DNA of 64,000 nt from Litsea cubeba (lineage: Eukaryota; Streptophyta; Magnoliopsida; Laurales; Lauraceae). This document shows, piece after piece, positions 45,590 through 56,892 of the stretch (position 1 is the stretch's first letter; each line of letters starts with the position of its first letter). The notes beneath the pieces were generated by a model. That model was not told where the DNA came from. It worked only from the letters and a program-made list of their open reading frames with translations, and searched no databases. The stretch covers positions 27,430,220 through 27,494,219 of the forward strand of contig CM022947.1 of NCBI GenBank assembly GCA_012931725.1, written 5' to 3'. A program made the position numbers and the translations under genes.

Positions 45590-45895
45590 GGGGGGAGGGG
45601 GGGCATTTTGGTGATTTTTAAAAGATTTTTCAAAACCAGGGGGGCCGCCCCCCACCCCCCCGGGCCTGGCTGTGGTTCTGCCACTGGTCATATTGTAGAT
45701 CTGTGACTAGTATGAAAGCATGGTTTCACTTCTACCACTGATCATATTGGTTATTTTTAAAAGATTTTTCAAAGCTAGAGGGGCCGCGCCCCCCCCCCCC
45801 CCCCACCCCCAAGGCCTGACTGTGGTTCTGCCACTAATCATATTATATATCCGTGACTAATATAAAAGCATAGTTCCACTTCGCTACAAAAAATT
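45590..45895. repeat. Tandem pair of ~140-bp units with G/C homopolymers
   Basis: AAAAGATTTTTCAAA(A/G)C then AGGGG..CCG..CCCCC and CTGTGGTTCTGCCACT, and ATATGAAAGCATGGTTTCACTT-like sequence, occur twice (about 45617-45740 and 45758-45885). Runs of C (up to about 19) may be unreliable in the assembly. Confidence 0.6.
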
Positions 45896-46322
45896 GATTA
45901 GACCAATAGGTCCAACAACGTGATATGTGTCCACTATTTCCAACTGTCAAATCTCAGCAACATGCCATCGTCATGCTCGCCGTCACCTCTTTACTCTCAG
46001 GCCCCCACTACAAGGAAATAACATTCACATGAACATGCAGTGGGCCCCACCACTTTGTAGTGGGCCACCTATTTTTTTTTACTCTTGGCCCTTCTTGTCG
46101 GGCTCAAATAGGCATGTTCGTACGGTTTATTTACCCTTGCCCCTGCTAACATTCACAGAAGTGTCAACGGACTGATTGATTGATTGATTGCCAAATGAGA
46201 GAAAAGAAATGGAAAGAGATATGGTGAATATATACACATGGGGTGGGTGTAAGAAAAGTACACTTAACTAGATGGGTAGGATGGGATCTAGGTGGGTGCA
46301 AATAGCAACCCCCATTCTAAAA

Positions 46323-48047
46323 ACAAGTTTTGAGCAACATCAAACAGGTATCCATTTTCCTCTCAACCACTTTATTTTGTTGGAAAGTGTAAGTTCATTG
46401 ATAAATAATTCCTTGAGGTTCTAAAAAGTTTTGGGATTTATGAGAAAAATATTCCTCCTAAATCTGACTGTAGGGTTTTTGTTTTTAATTTTTTTTTTAT
46501 TGAGTCTCAATTAAAGTAAGGAATATTGAAGGACATCAACAACTTCATATTTGGCATGCAAAAAAATAAATTCAAGTAAAATGACTAATCATCAATAAAA
46601 GTAACAAAATACTCGTGGTGAGAGCAAGAAAAGATTGGTGCATTCCATGCACCAGTGTGAATTAAATCAAAACAGGCAGTAACAATTTTATCATGTGTAG
46701 AAAATGACACAATTTTGCATTTCCCACTCCCATTTTGCAACTAGGACAATCAAATGGAACATCCTTTAAGGAACATTTAGATTTATTCATAAACAACCAG
46801 AGTTTAACATGAACAAAAGTTTTCGAGCATCAGGATGACCAAGCCACAAACTACACTTATCATTTAAAGAAAAGCAGAAACAAGGAAAATAAATTTTCAT
46901 TTGCAATTATGGGAAAGAAACTATTAAACATGACCTTGCCTACATGGATCTAATGGAGGACATGGCCCTAAACAGATTTGATTGGCGTCGTTAAATCCAT
47001 ATAGCCGACCCCACCTAGTGGGAAAAGGCTTGGTTTGGTTTGGTTTGGTTTTCAAGTATGGTATGTGGGGCATAAAGAGGCAACCGAATCTCGGCCCATT
47101 TCCCAATCACTTTTCCAAATCTAGATCCTGCACAAGATAATCAAAGCTAGAAGACGATACCATGCAATTATTATATCCAATATACAAAGAAGATTAGTAG
47201 ACATTTTAGGTGAATAAAAGACACTGTGCAATAATAATGAATTGAGGAATGTCTCCAAGAAAAACAATAGGGGGATGATCTCTATTTGCAGTATGAAGTT
47301 TCAAATCACCATTATACAAACATTCAAGGTACCAACCACACAGAAGTGGAATGTGATTTACCTCTGATACCAAGAGAAGAGAAGGCAGTGTGAATTATCT
47401 GTTGAACCATTTCAGGAGTCAAACCAGTAGATCATGCAGCAGGTGTAGAAGAATAGGCATTAGCATGGCAGGCCCAATTCTGTAGATTCTTTGAGCACTT
47501 CAGACGTTCAGTAATACGATGTCCAGATCTTTTGTAGTAATTCAAAAATTACTTCTTACATTGATTGGCTATGTGACCAAACTCTTTACAACAGTAGCAT
47601 CAAGCATTACTCATGGCGTGACCCTGCGGTTTACCTTGAAATGCATAAGCCATGGTACTTGAATTCACCTGTTGTTGTCCCATAAGGGCCTAAGTTGAAC
47701 ATCTCATCTCTTTCCTTCGAGGTTCATTGAGGCAGGTATCAAGTGTGGGTGATGGAATACGGCTCACTATATTAGATCAGATAAACTCAAACTCCCCTAG
47801 CCAATTTCATATACCTTTAGGAGAGCATTGCACAATTGCATAGACTAACTCATTAAAGTCAGTCCAAGGGTACATAAATCCAAAACAGTACTCTTGAATT
47901 TATTTCACCCTGATTATATTCAGCGATTTCATATTCCGACTGAAATCATCTGGTAGAATGTTCTTAGCAGTGGATCCACTTCCGATAGACTCACATATCT
48001 TTAGCAGCTTTGTAGCATCGCATATTCAAAATATTATTAGGTTTTAC
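46323..48047 (-). pseudogene. Copia relic R1, integrase core to gag zinc knuckles
   Basis: Reading down the minus strand from 48026: a zinc knuckle CYCCKEFGHIANQC near 47600, a second degenerate knuckle, then MVQQIIHTAFSSLGI. Further down come CPSCKMG or CKTLSFSTHD near 46720, FDLIHTGAWNAPIFS and HHEYFVTFIDD (integrase). Near 46350 VVERK carries the third catalytic Glu. Stops and shifts are numerous. A LINE/SINE-like + strand fragment is inserted near 46930. Confidence 0.7.
46930..47053 (+). mobile_element. RTE-type LINE 3' end or derived SINE, with (TTTGG)n tail
   Basis: The + strand reads approximately DLMEDMALNRFDWR then IHIADPT, and ends in GGCTTGGTTTGGTTTGGTTTGG. This is the RTE ORF2 C-terminus with a short simple-repeat tail, in the opposite orientation to the other RTE fragments. 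A SINE borrowing the same 3' tail is an alternative. Confidence 0.5.
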
Positions 48048-51000
48048 TTTTTTGGCTAGAAGGCAAATATATTAAGAAAAGAGAGAGGAGAATACATGGG
48101 CTTAAGCCCCCAAAAAATAGACCAAGACCTCTGAAAGAGCATAATTACAAGCCTCATGAAGAAGTCAAAATTGAGAGGAAAAAGGTTACTGGAGGTGAAC
48201 TCCCAAAAAACTCAAGATAGGATCTTGAGATGGCTTGCGAACATTACTTGGTAGAAGGTTGATGGAATCAAGAAAGATGTTCAATGAGGCGTCTCTTGGC
48301 CCTTGGTAATGACAAAGGACTGCTATTAAAAGTTAGCTCATTCTTGCATTTCCATATCAAGTAGATAGTGTGGGAAAAAAAAAAAAAGCTGCACAGTAAT
48401 TATCTTTAGCCAATCTTCTAGCAGAGAGAAAAGTCCAGATTCAGGTAGGAGTGTTTGAGGAGATCGTCCACTGGAAGAAGAACCATCAGCTGCAATCAAC
48501 CAATTCCAGAGATTTGAGGCAAAATAGCAGGTGAAGAAAACATGGAGGTCTGATTCTTCCTCACTGCAGCAGGAGATACATCTGGAAGCAAGATGAACCC
48601 CTATTGACTTTTCCCAATTTTGGGTTGGGATGCATCTATGCAGAAGCCTCCAACCTAAACAGGAAATCCCTGGATTGATGACTGCATTCCAGAGAAAGGG
48701 AGCCCAATGCACCGGCTCTGACCTGGATTGGATGTTGTTCCAAGCTTCCTTGAGAGACATGTTTCCATCTACACTTCCTTTCCATTGTAAAGAGTTTGGA
48801 GAAGAATGAAGATGCAGGCAGATTGGGTAAAGGTATGTAAATCAGCTTTGATAGTAGAAAAGAGGAGAGAGCCTGTGGCAAATCTGCTGGAATTGACCAT
48901 TGCCCTGCTATGATTAAAGCTGAGACTGATGCATGAGCTGAGAAGATTATTTGAGGAAACCGGTTTGCTATAAGGTTATTATCTATCCGATTATCATACC
49001 AGAAGTTGGCTCGCTGCCCGTCTCCAATTTGCCACTTGCTACCGGACTGAATGACAGGTGCCAGAGTCCGAATTCTCCTCCATATACAGGACCCCGAGAT
49101 GGGGTTTTGCTGGTTCCAGAGTGAAGAGTGTCTGAAATATCTTTGTCTGAACCAAGTAGCCCATAAGGATGTCTATGTAGTTCCTAACCAGCCAAGCTTT
49201 AACATGCAGGCATCGTTCATTTCGCTGACTCTACGGATACCCAAACCTCCTTCTGATTTTGGCAAACAAACTATATCCCATCGCATTAGATTCTGCTTGT
49301 TCTGATCCAATGTTGCAGACCAAAGAAAGTTTCTCAAAATTCTTTCTATGTCAAGACAGACCTTTTTGGGAAATGGGATTGCTAAAGATAGGTGGATAGG
49401 AAGACTTGCAAGCACGTGTCTAATTAGGATCAGTCTACCAGCAAAGGAGAGGGCCTTAGTCTTCCATCCCAACAGCTTGTTGTGAAGAGCTTCCATAAGC
49501 TTAGAGAAGTATCTCCCACGAGGACTGCCAAAGGAAAGGGTAACTCCTAGGTAAATTGATGGAGGGGATGCCACAAGAATGTTCAGCAAGGATTGGATTG
49601 AGATTTTTTTCCTGTCGTTGCATTTCCCAAAGAAAATGTGGCTTTTTTGAACATTGAAAACCTGCCCGGCTGCATTTTGGTTTGATGTAAGAAGAGATTT
49701 GATTTTCCTTGGGCCTCGGATTGAAGCTCTTACAAAGAACATAAGATCATCCGCATAGGGAAGGTGGCATGGAGTTCCAGGAACTAGAGAAACAGATTGG
49801 ATTTGACCTTTTGATTGGAGCTCTTGGACGTTTATGCTTAGGATTTCTTCAGCGATTATGAAAAGGTATGGGGAGAGTAATTGGGCGAAAATCAGCAAAA
49901 GTTTTAGGGGAATTGTTTTTGGGGATGAGGGCCAAAAAATAGGTATTCCAAGCCCTATGAAGGCGCCCATGAGAGAAGAGATGCTTAATTGCTTGGGAAA
50001 CATTGCTTCCTATGCGGACCATGTAGATGTGAAGAACGCACTTGTGAAGCCATCTGTGCCAGGCGAGCTACTTCTTTTGAGTTTGAAAACCGCCTCTTTT
50101 ATCTTTGTGTCAAACGGTATTGCAATGAGTATATTATTTTGATCATCAGAGATAGAGGGCCCTGAGATATTGAAGAGGTCTTCATAGGAGCTACTTCGGC
50201 TCTGTTGAAGGAAGAGAGAATAAAAATCAACTGCCTTTCTTTGGATTAAGACAGGGTCCTCATAGGAAATGCCATCAACCACAATGTGATCTATTTGATT
50301 GAAGGAGCCCCTAGAGTTAGCCGAAAGGTGAAAGAATTTTGTGTTATTGTCACCAGCTTGCAACCAATGGACTGTTGATTTTTGTTTCCAAAGAGTCTCT
50401 TCCCCCTGAAGCCAATTATGCAAGATGGATTTTCCTGCTTTTAGGTGAGAGAGATTTCGGTCTGAAGGATCCGAGTCTAGGTTCTTGAGGCATTGGATAA
50501 TCCGCTCCTTTGCTGCTACTATGCTAGACTTCAGATGACCGAAAACTTCCTTTTTCCATCGCTTCAGGTGATGCTTTAATCTTTTTAAATTTTGAGCCAA
50601 AACAAATTGAGGATTTCCTTCACAGGGGAGGCTCCAATTGAGAGCTACTGTTTGCTGGAAAGATGGGTGCTGAATCCACATTTCTTCAAACTTGAAAGGG
50701 ATGTTGGATGGGGAGAAAAGGGGCTTATGAATTAGAAGCAAGGGGCTATGATCAGATGCTAGTCTTAGGAGGTGAGTAATGAGAGGATCATGATGGGTTT
50801 CTATCCATTTGGAGTTTGAGAAGGCACGGTCCAGTCATGCAGCCACAAAGGCTGCTCCTCTTCTATTGTTAGACCATGTAAAGTGGTTTCCTTTGTAGCC
50901 CAAATCCTTGAGACCTGTATCAAGGACCATATCATTGAAATATTTCACTGAAATAGAGGAAGGAGGCCTTAGACTAAGTTTTTCAAAGCGAGAGAGGATT

Positions 51001-51718
51001 GCGTTGAAGTCTCCTACTATACACCAAGGCAGATTGGTGTCCCCCAGGTATTGCCAAAGGACTCTTCTAGTGTTGTATCTAGTGGATCCATAAATGCGTG
51101 TCAAGAGGCTGATTTGACCATTGGAGGAGGTGGTTGAGATGGTAATGTGTTGAGAAGAGCTGTTGATATATGATGGCCTGAGGGGAGAGCTGGATTTGCA
51201 AAGACACCAAAGGGAACTTGAGAGGATTTTGGTTGGTGAAAAAGGTGTCAAAACCAAAAGAATTCAGGAAAGGAGGAGGACCTTGGACCATAGGTTTAGC
51301 AAGAAAGATTAGATCTGGGTAGTGTGAAGAGACCATGTGAGAAAGGGTTCTTTTGATAGAGGGGTTAGCCAGACCCCTACAGTTCCAGAAGAGGACTTTT
51401 ATCATTGGGTGGGGAGAGGGGTGGGAGACCATTTGATCTTCTGGTTTTGGGACCAGCTGTTGAGGCCACTGTTTTTTATTTACCCTTCTTGATCTTCTTG
51501 GTATAGATAAAGAAATCCACCTCTAAAGAAATGTTTTGGGCTTGCTTTCCGTAATCCGTAGGCTCTCCAGGCTCTTGGACTATTGGGGGAGGTAGGGGAT
51601 GAGATTTGCAAGAGGGGTTTAAGGTTGGGTCTGCGAAGGAGCAGTGCTCAAGGATTGAGAAGGTGTTAGATACATCAAGGATGGGGGCTGGGATTTTTTC
51701 CAATGCTGCCAAGGATTC
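48048..51718 (-). mobile_element. L1-type LINE, 5'-truncated, inserted in Copia gag
   Basis: A 21-bp target duplication (starts CAAAATATTATTAGG, 48027-48047 and 51719-51739) flanks it. The 3' end is at the left with a short T-run on + (poly-A). The element starts within the end of ORF1 (51718-51476), so it is 5'-truncated. The target is the gag of a minus-strand Copia: upstream DAQIISWILGFVKPNNI is interrupted exactly at the duplication. Confidence 0.9.
48338..51432 (-). pseudogene. L1-type LINE ORF2 (endonuclease, RT, zf-RVT), defective
   Basis: From ATG 51432: endonuclease start IKVLFWNCRGLANPSIKRTL, where the catalytic Glu position (FLA-E-P in the family) is Lys (codon 51297-51295). Later come VGDFNAILSRFEK and GYKGNHFTWSNNR, then a stop at 50837. 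The linker runs to SSSPGTDGFTSAFF near 50020. There the frame breaks, and the RT fingers and first palm motifs (about 200 residues in relatives) are missing. It resumes with LSPYLFIIAEEILS, the catalytic YADD near 49755, SKLMEALHNKLLGWKTKALS and WDIVCLPKSEGGLGIR. A zf-RVT block (CISCCSEEESDLHVFFTCYF) ends near 48338. Frameshift at about 51085-51250. Not functional. Confidence 0.88.
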
Positions 51719-51990
51719 CAAAATATTATTAGGTTTTACAAATCCCAAAATCCAACTTATGATTTGAGCATCATGAGTTCCCATCTAGCAAGTTTAGTCT
51801 CATCTGCGGGCTTCTTAGTTGAACCATCAATCTAGCTATACTCCCTACCCACCTACCCACAACACAGAGATGAGCGGCTTAGTTCAAAAGCACGTTGGTA
51901 GTAAGTTTCAAAAGAATAATCAGTTCTCCTTAACTCACCAATTTTATGGCATTAGTATAACAAAAAAGAGGCACTTTAATTTTTAAAAAA
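51719..51990 (-). pseudogene. Copia relic R1, gag fragment upstream of the LINE
   Basis: The minus strand reads IDGSTKKPADETKLARWE and, in another frame, MGTHDAQIISWILGFVKPNN, the gag N-terminal domain of Copia elements. The LINE cuts it at 51718. Confidence 0.65.
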
Positions 51991-52089
51991 GAAAGATTTA
52001 TTTTTATCATCACTCTGAAGTTCTTCTTTGATTACACATATGTAGAGGCTCCTCATTTAAATGTTGCATTTTTCGTTTTCAATTCAAGT

Positions 52090-52289
52090 CATCATCATCA
52101 TCAAAGCCTTGTCCCAACTATGTTGGGGTCGGCTATAAGAATTCCGTTTTCTCCATTCCGATCAATCCTGAGCCAAATCCTCATACAAGTTGTGCTTCTT
52201 CAGATCTATTTTACAACCTCCATCCACATCCTCTTTGGCCTACGCCCTCCCCTTGGTGGGCCATCAACCTGCATAGCCAAACTTTTTTT
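52090..52289 (-). mobile_element. Short RTE-type LINE copy with 15-bp TSD
   Basis: A 15-bp duplication GTTTTCAATTCAAGT (52075-52089, 52290-52304) encloses 200 bp. On the minus strand it reads RRPKRMWMEVVK then ILIADPNIVGTRL and a (GAT)n tail. It is a severely 5'-truncated RTE insertion within Copia gag-like sequence. Confidence 0.8.
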
Positions 52290-52304
52290 GTTTTCAATTC
52301 AAGT

Positions 52305-52580
52305 AGGAGCATTATTCCTTTTATGAGTAGAGGCTGCCTCAATGGAGTCCCAAAGTTCCTTAGTCATGACATAATATTTGAAACTGGTTGCAATACTCTA
52401 TTCCATTGAGTTCAGTATCATAACCAGCATATTTTCAAAAGCCCAATCTAACTATTTGGGGTCCTTTGTTGGTGGCTCTTCAATGCTCTCATTGATATAC
52501 CCAAGTCAAAAATGACTCGCCAATAGCCAATCTTTGTAGTTGTTACCATTCAACAAATTAGGTGTTACCATAGAGGTTGG
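52305..52580 (-). pseudogene. Second Copia-type gag relic (UBN2-like)
   Basis: The minus strand reads NLLNGNNYKDWLLASHF, LGYINESIEEPPTKDPK and VMTKELWDSIEAASTHKRNN. This is the gag N-terminal block of another Copia type, or a diverged part of R1. A minus-strand tRNA-Met-like PBS lies further upstream at 53436-53448. Confidence 0.55.
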
Positions 52581-52644
52581 ATTCACAACACTAGATAAAG
52601 GGTTGAAAGTGTGAGGTTTGATTTTCTCCCTCTTGCTTTGACTC

Positions 52645-52940
52645 CACGTAACACCCTAACTTGAAAACTTTTTATTGTACAAGACAATCCTCTAAATCAA
52701 CATAAAAACTCTAAAATAACCTTGTAGAGATCTGATTTGAGTAAGCACACTCTCACAAATCAGATTTAATAGATTTGGATGTGATGCCACTTCACACCCT
52801 AACTTAAAAAACTTTTTTTTTTTTTAGTACAAGACAATCCTCTAAATCAACATAAAAACTCTAAAATTAACCCTTGTCGAGATCTGATTGGAGTGAGCAT
52901 ACTCTCATAAATCAGATTTAACAGAGTTGGATTATACATG
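52645..52940. repeat. Tandem dimer of a ~145-bp unit
   Basis: ACACCCTAACTT(G/A)AAA then TACAAGACAATCCTCTAAAT and GAGATCTGATT(T/G)GAGT(A/G)AGCA recur in the same order at about 52646-52788 and 52789-52935, with differences mainly in a T-run. No coding. Confidence 0.75.
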
Positions 52941-53435
52941 GCACCTAAATACCCACAAGGACTGTTTTCCTACACAGATCACCAACAATCCTGCCTGTAT
53001 TCAGTCTCATGTCCACAAATTTAGGCATAATTAGGGTTACATGGTCCATTAGCATAAAAAAAAAAAATTGCTTGCTGCTTACAAGACTAAGTTTGAGATG
53101 TTTCACAAGATTTGGACAAAGAATAATCAAATCAGTACCTTACAGGAGAAGTCGGCTTCTGCAGAAAAATGCCAGGCACAAAAACCCTTCAATAAAGCCA
53201 TAAATCCAGTTTCTGATGCTCCTATCCCTGTCCCTTCTAGTTAAACAATCATAACCAGCCAGCAGATTGCTGTGAATTAGGTTGGAAGCCTCACAGGGAT
53301 CAATTTCAAACTTCTCTCCTCCAGACAACGTCTCTATGAAATTTGGCTATGGCTAAATCACAAGATTTCTGGATCGTTTCTTCAAGCTGATGCACATAAT
53401 TCTTCCCTATAAAAGAATTCCAGTGATTGGAATGC

Positions 53436-53650
53436 TTTGATACCAAGTTGAAATTTTCACGTGAAGTTATAAGGTTTTTACTAATAAAGTTAGGAAAGAC
53501 CCTAGAGAAGGCAAGAGAGAAAAAAGAGAGATTTGAGAGGGAAAGAGAGTATAGTCTAACCCATAGGGTGGGGAGACCATCTCTATATATTAATTTCTCA
53601 ATTTCCAAAAAAATACTAAAAGTCCCCTCTGGTTTTTATCAATAGCATAA
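53436..53650 (-). other. PBS and probable 5' LTR end of a minus-strand Copia relic
   Basis: GCTTTGATACCAA on + (53436-53448) is the reverse of TTGGTATCAAAGC, the initiator-Met-tRNA primer site used by Copia elements. Sequence to the right (GTTGAAATTTTCACGTG onward) would be the LTR end. The other LTR was not found. Confidence 0.45.
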
Positions 53651-55655
53651 AAAAACCCTTGAAACTAGTTGAATTCAAATGGACTGACTCATGAAAACAC
53701 AATGGACTCTCCACTTGACCTTAACGCCAAGTTGGGTGTTTCTAATGGTAATTTCTTCCTAACCCAACACACTACATCAGGTTTTGGTAGCTTGGTCTAC
53801 CTCATTCTCACTAGGCATTACACCAAAACTGCAGTTCATACAGTGAGCCTGTATCTGCTCCCACCATGGTTCATTGGGCAACTGTCTCGTGTATTTTGCA
53901 GATTCTTTATGGCACTGTATCTTGGGGTCTGGTTCTCTCCACTAGTTTACCCACACTTTCCACTTACTTGGATTTTGAATAGGCTAAGAACATCAATGGT
54001 TGGCATTCTTCCATTAGTTTTTCAACAGTTTTAGGATCTTCTCCTATTTCCTGGAAGAGTAGGAGATAGCCCATAGTTTCACACTTCCGCTGCAGCCGAA
54101 TGTCATGCTCTTGCTCATATTGTATGGCTTCAGTGGTAATTGGCTGACATGAGCGTTCATACTTCTTCTCAGCCAATCCCTCTCTATTGTGACAAAGTAT
54201 TGTTCAACATTACTTACAATGAGGTCCTCATGAATGCACTAAAAACATGATGAGATTCATTGCCATTTTATTTGCTAGCATCTCCTCCAAAGAACAATAT
54301 CTCTTCGTATCTATTTTTTCAAATACTCAGCTGCCTATTGTTTTTCCAAATGCTCAGCTCTCTTCATCAAGTTGCCTGATTTTAGCTACCAGCAATCTTG
54401 TTGTGGGGGAGGGAGGCGGGTAGAGGGGTTGGGTTGTCCTGAGACTAAATTAGCTTGACACTATTTCATGTGTCCCCACATAACATTGTGCACTCTGCAT
54501 ATTCTAATGTAACATTTTAGATAGGAATGCAATCCTTCAGTAGGATTTATATGTTGTTTTTGCTTTACTGTACATACCATTTTCCGACTAGAAAAAAAAA
54601 ATTACTTTCATACCATTGTAGCAAAACTCCAACACATACACAGCCTTGTACTGTCACATGGACATGCAATTTCCCTCAAAAATATTTCTCTTTTTTCCTT
54701 TTTTTTTTTTTTGCCTTCAGGTCAGATTTTTTGAGAGCACCATGCTTCATATTGAAATTGAGAAACACGTCAAATCATGGAGGGACAAACAATGCAAGCA
54801 TTGGTTGAAAAATAAAGAGGAAATACATTTAAAAAGTGCTTTAGTACAAGATACGTATTGTTTTCTTATTCTGCTTGAACAACCACCTTTTCAAGATTAC
54901 CCTCTGGAAACCTAACCTAGCTCTGATAACACGACAAATAAATAAATAAAGTAACTAGAGACAAGTATTTATACTAAAATGGCTGTAGCAATCTGCCAGA
55001 TTCAATCTTGAAGGTCAGATGCTTACACCTTCATTGCCTAAGATGGTAAAATAAAACCTCAGTCCTTTTTATCTACTTGAGTCATCCGCCACTCTAATCA
55101 TACACTGACAAATTGGGGCGAACCATATGTCAGGCATATCAAGAAATGGAAGCTCAAAATCTTTTTCAAGAAATGGAAGCTCAAAATCTTTCTATGGGCA
55201 TGAGTCATAGTCCATTCTAATCAACAAACCAATTCACGGCTGAATACATCTGCTAGGGATAGCAAAGAAACAAATGCCTGAAATGTCTCTTTTTGCATCT
55301 TTTTAATATAGTATTTATGTAGTAGCCTGAAACAAATTTGGCATGTGATAAAAGTGAGAAATATACGAATGTGCAAAACTCCTAAGTCCTAAGACAATAG
55401 CACATTAAATAAAAAAATCAGTAACAATAATTAGGAAATTTAATATTTGTATTTGAACATGGTTGATTCTATCTTAAGTATAGTTTTCATGGGACTAAAT
55501 ATCATAGATTCTGATGATTCATTCCTGTCCTACAGAATGTGAACGGCATGTGTTCTTTATCTGTGTCCAACATTAGTGGTCGTCAATCAAACATTAGTGG
55601 AATGGATCTGGAAAATTGTTCTTGTTCTATGGAAAACATATTTATCTTGTCTAAA
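53651..55655 (+). other. Middle of intron 3; no gene recognised
   Basis: A minus-strand open stretch at 54176-53964 (SCQPITTEAIQYEQEHDIRL) and a + stretch at 54721-54915 that begins after a T-rich tract plus cag (VRFFESTMLHIEIEKHVKSW) look protein-like, but I recognise neither. They could be gene fragments carried by transposons. A short duplicated phrase (AAGAAATGGAAGCTCAAAATC) lies at 55140-55186. Confidence 0.4.
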
Positions 55656-55659
55656 TTCT

Positions 55660-56395
55660 TGTATCATCATCATCAAAGCCTTGTCTCAACTATGTTGGGG
55701 TCAGCTACATGAATTCAGTTTCTCCATTCCGATCTATCTTGAGAAAAATCCTTGGATAGGTTGCACTTCTTTAGATATATCCTTATTACCTTGATCCATG
55801 TCATTTTCGGCCTAACCAGTCATTAACATGAATAGAAAAACTTTTCCTCAACAACATCATTGCTGGCCTATGTTAGACATGTCCAAATCATCTCAAACTA
55901 GTCTCTCTTAATTTATCACCTATTGATGCTACCCCTACATACTCCTGAATGCACTCATTTCTGATTATATCTTTTCTATTTTTACCACAGGTCCATCTCA
56001 ACATCACATCTCTGTCACACTCATTTTGTGTATTTGTTGCTTCTTGAGTGGCCAACATTCTGCTCCACAGGTCATAAATGGTCTGATCGTTGTCCTATAA
56101 AATTCTTCCTTTAATCTTGTTGGTATACACTAACCATAAAGCAATCCAAAAGCATTTCCCAACTTCAACCATCCTGCTTTTATCCTATCTTCGACATCTT
56201 CCCCAATCTCTGTATTCTTACAAATTATCGAGCCAAGGTATTAGAATGAATCTCTCTGTAGTATCTCTTCAGCTTCAATTCCCACAAAAGTTTCCGCTCT
56301 TTACACATGCCCACTAAAGTTGCAATTCATATATTCTTTCTCTGTACAATTTATTTGAAGCCCTTGCAATTCATAAATTCATGGATACTGATCCT
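55660..56395 (-). mobile_element. RTE-type LINE, 3' portion, decayed
   Basis: On the minus strand, from about 56390 down: EEILQRDSF then YLGSIICKN, AGWLKLGNAFGLLYG, LKEEFYRTTIRPFMTCGAEC, MLRWTCGKNRKDIIRNECIQ, EYVGVASIGDKLRETSLR. It ends at the (GAT)n tail at 55660-55675. This is the C-terminal reverse-transcriptase and tail region of RTE-clade ORF2, with several stops. Confidence 0.75.
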
Positions 56396-56647
56396 AATAA
56401 TATTCATGTTACCATCCATCATGGTCTTTCTGGCTCATGCTACATGTACAATTGTTTGCTTGTTCGAGTTATGAGGCATATATAATTTCATTGATGTGAT
56501 ATCATTTTCTACTTGTATAATACAACTTGGACTTCTCATCAGTGCTGGCAGTATCCACTCTTTCTGTGGATTTGTATCTCTATATAGTTATATTTAGACT
56601 TTCTGTTCCGATTTGCTAACCTGATCTTGACGATTTACCTTTTACAG

Positions 56648-56783
56648 GTTAGTTGAAACACACATATTTTCTTTTGTTGTTGGTAGAGCATTTGTAACAG
56701 ATGTGGAAAAGTTGAAAATATCCAGCAAGACAAGATATTTGCCTGTCGAAAAACTATTAAGTTTTTTTTTGGAAGCCACAAAG
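56648..56783 (+). CDS. SPI: SPIRRIG-like gene, exon 4
   Basis: After tttttacag, G completes Thr from exon 3, then LVETHIFSFVVGRAFVTDVE followed by KLKISSKTRYLPVEKLLSFF and LEATK. This is the best-conserved part of the family N-terminus. The donor gtttgc at 56784 is phase 0. Codons for Ser-Phe-Phe-Leu contain a 10-T run (56762-56770 region), yet the frame is intact. Confidence 0.9.
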
Positions 56784-56892
56784 GTTTGCTTCCATAGCTT
56801 CTTTTGCTCACCTATTTGTAATTCCTCTTGCTGTATAATCTCTCATAAACATGATGAAACTTGCACTAACTTTCATCAATTCTTCTATGCAG

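Larger units (their letters stand above)
42281..46313. mobile_element. 4.0-kb element with 9-bp TSD, MULE-like, inserted in Copia relic R1
   Basis: A perfect 9-bp duplication ATTCTAAAA (42272-42280, 46314-46322) flanks inverted ends GGGGGATTCTAAATGCACCC and GGGGGTTGCTATTTGCACCC, about 19 of 23 matching. Nine-bp duplication points to the Mutator superfamily. No transposase core is present. Inside lie a Harbinger-type MITE and two spliced-looking minus-strand exons. Both flanks are the integrase of the same Copia, confirming the insertion. Confidence 0.75.

Noticed and set aside
53964..54176. Minus-strand 70-codon ORF (SCQPITTEAIQYEQEHDIRL)
   Set aside because: Looks protein-like but I cannot match it to a family and no splice context or repeat relation supports a call.
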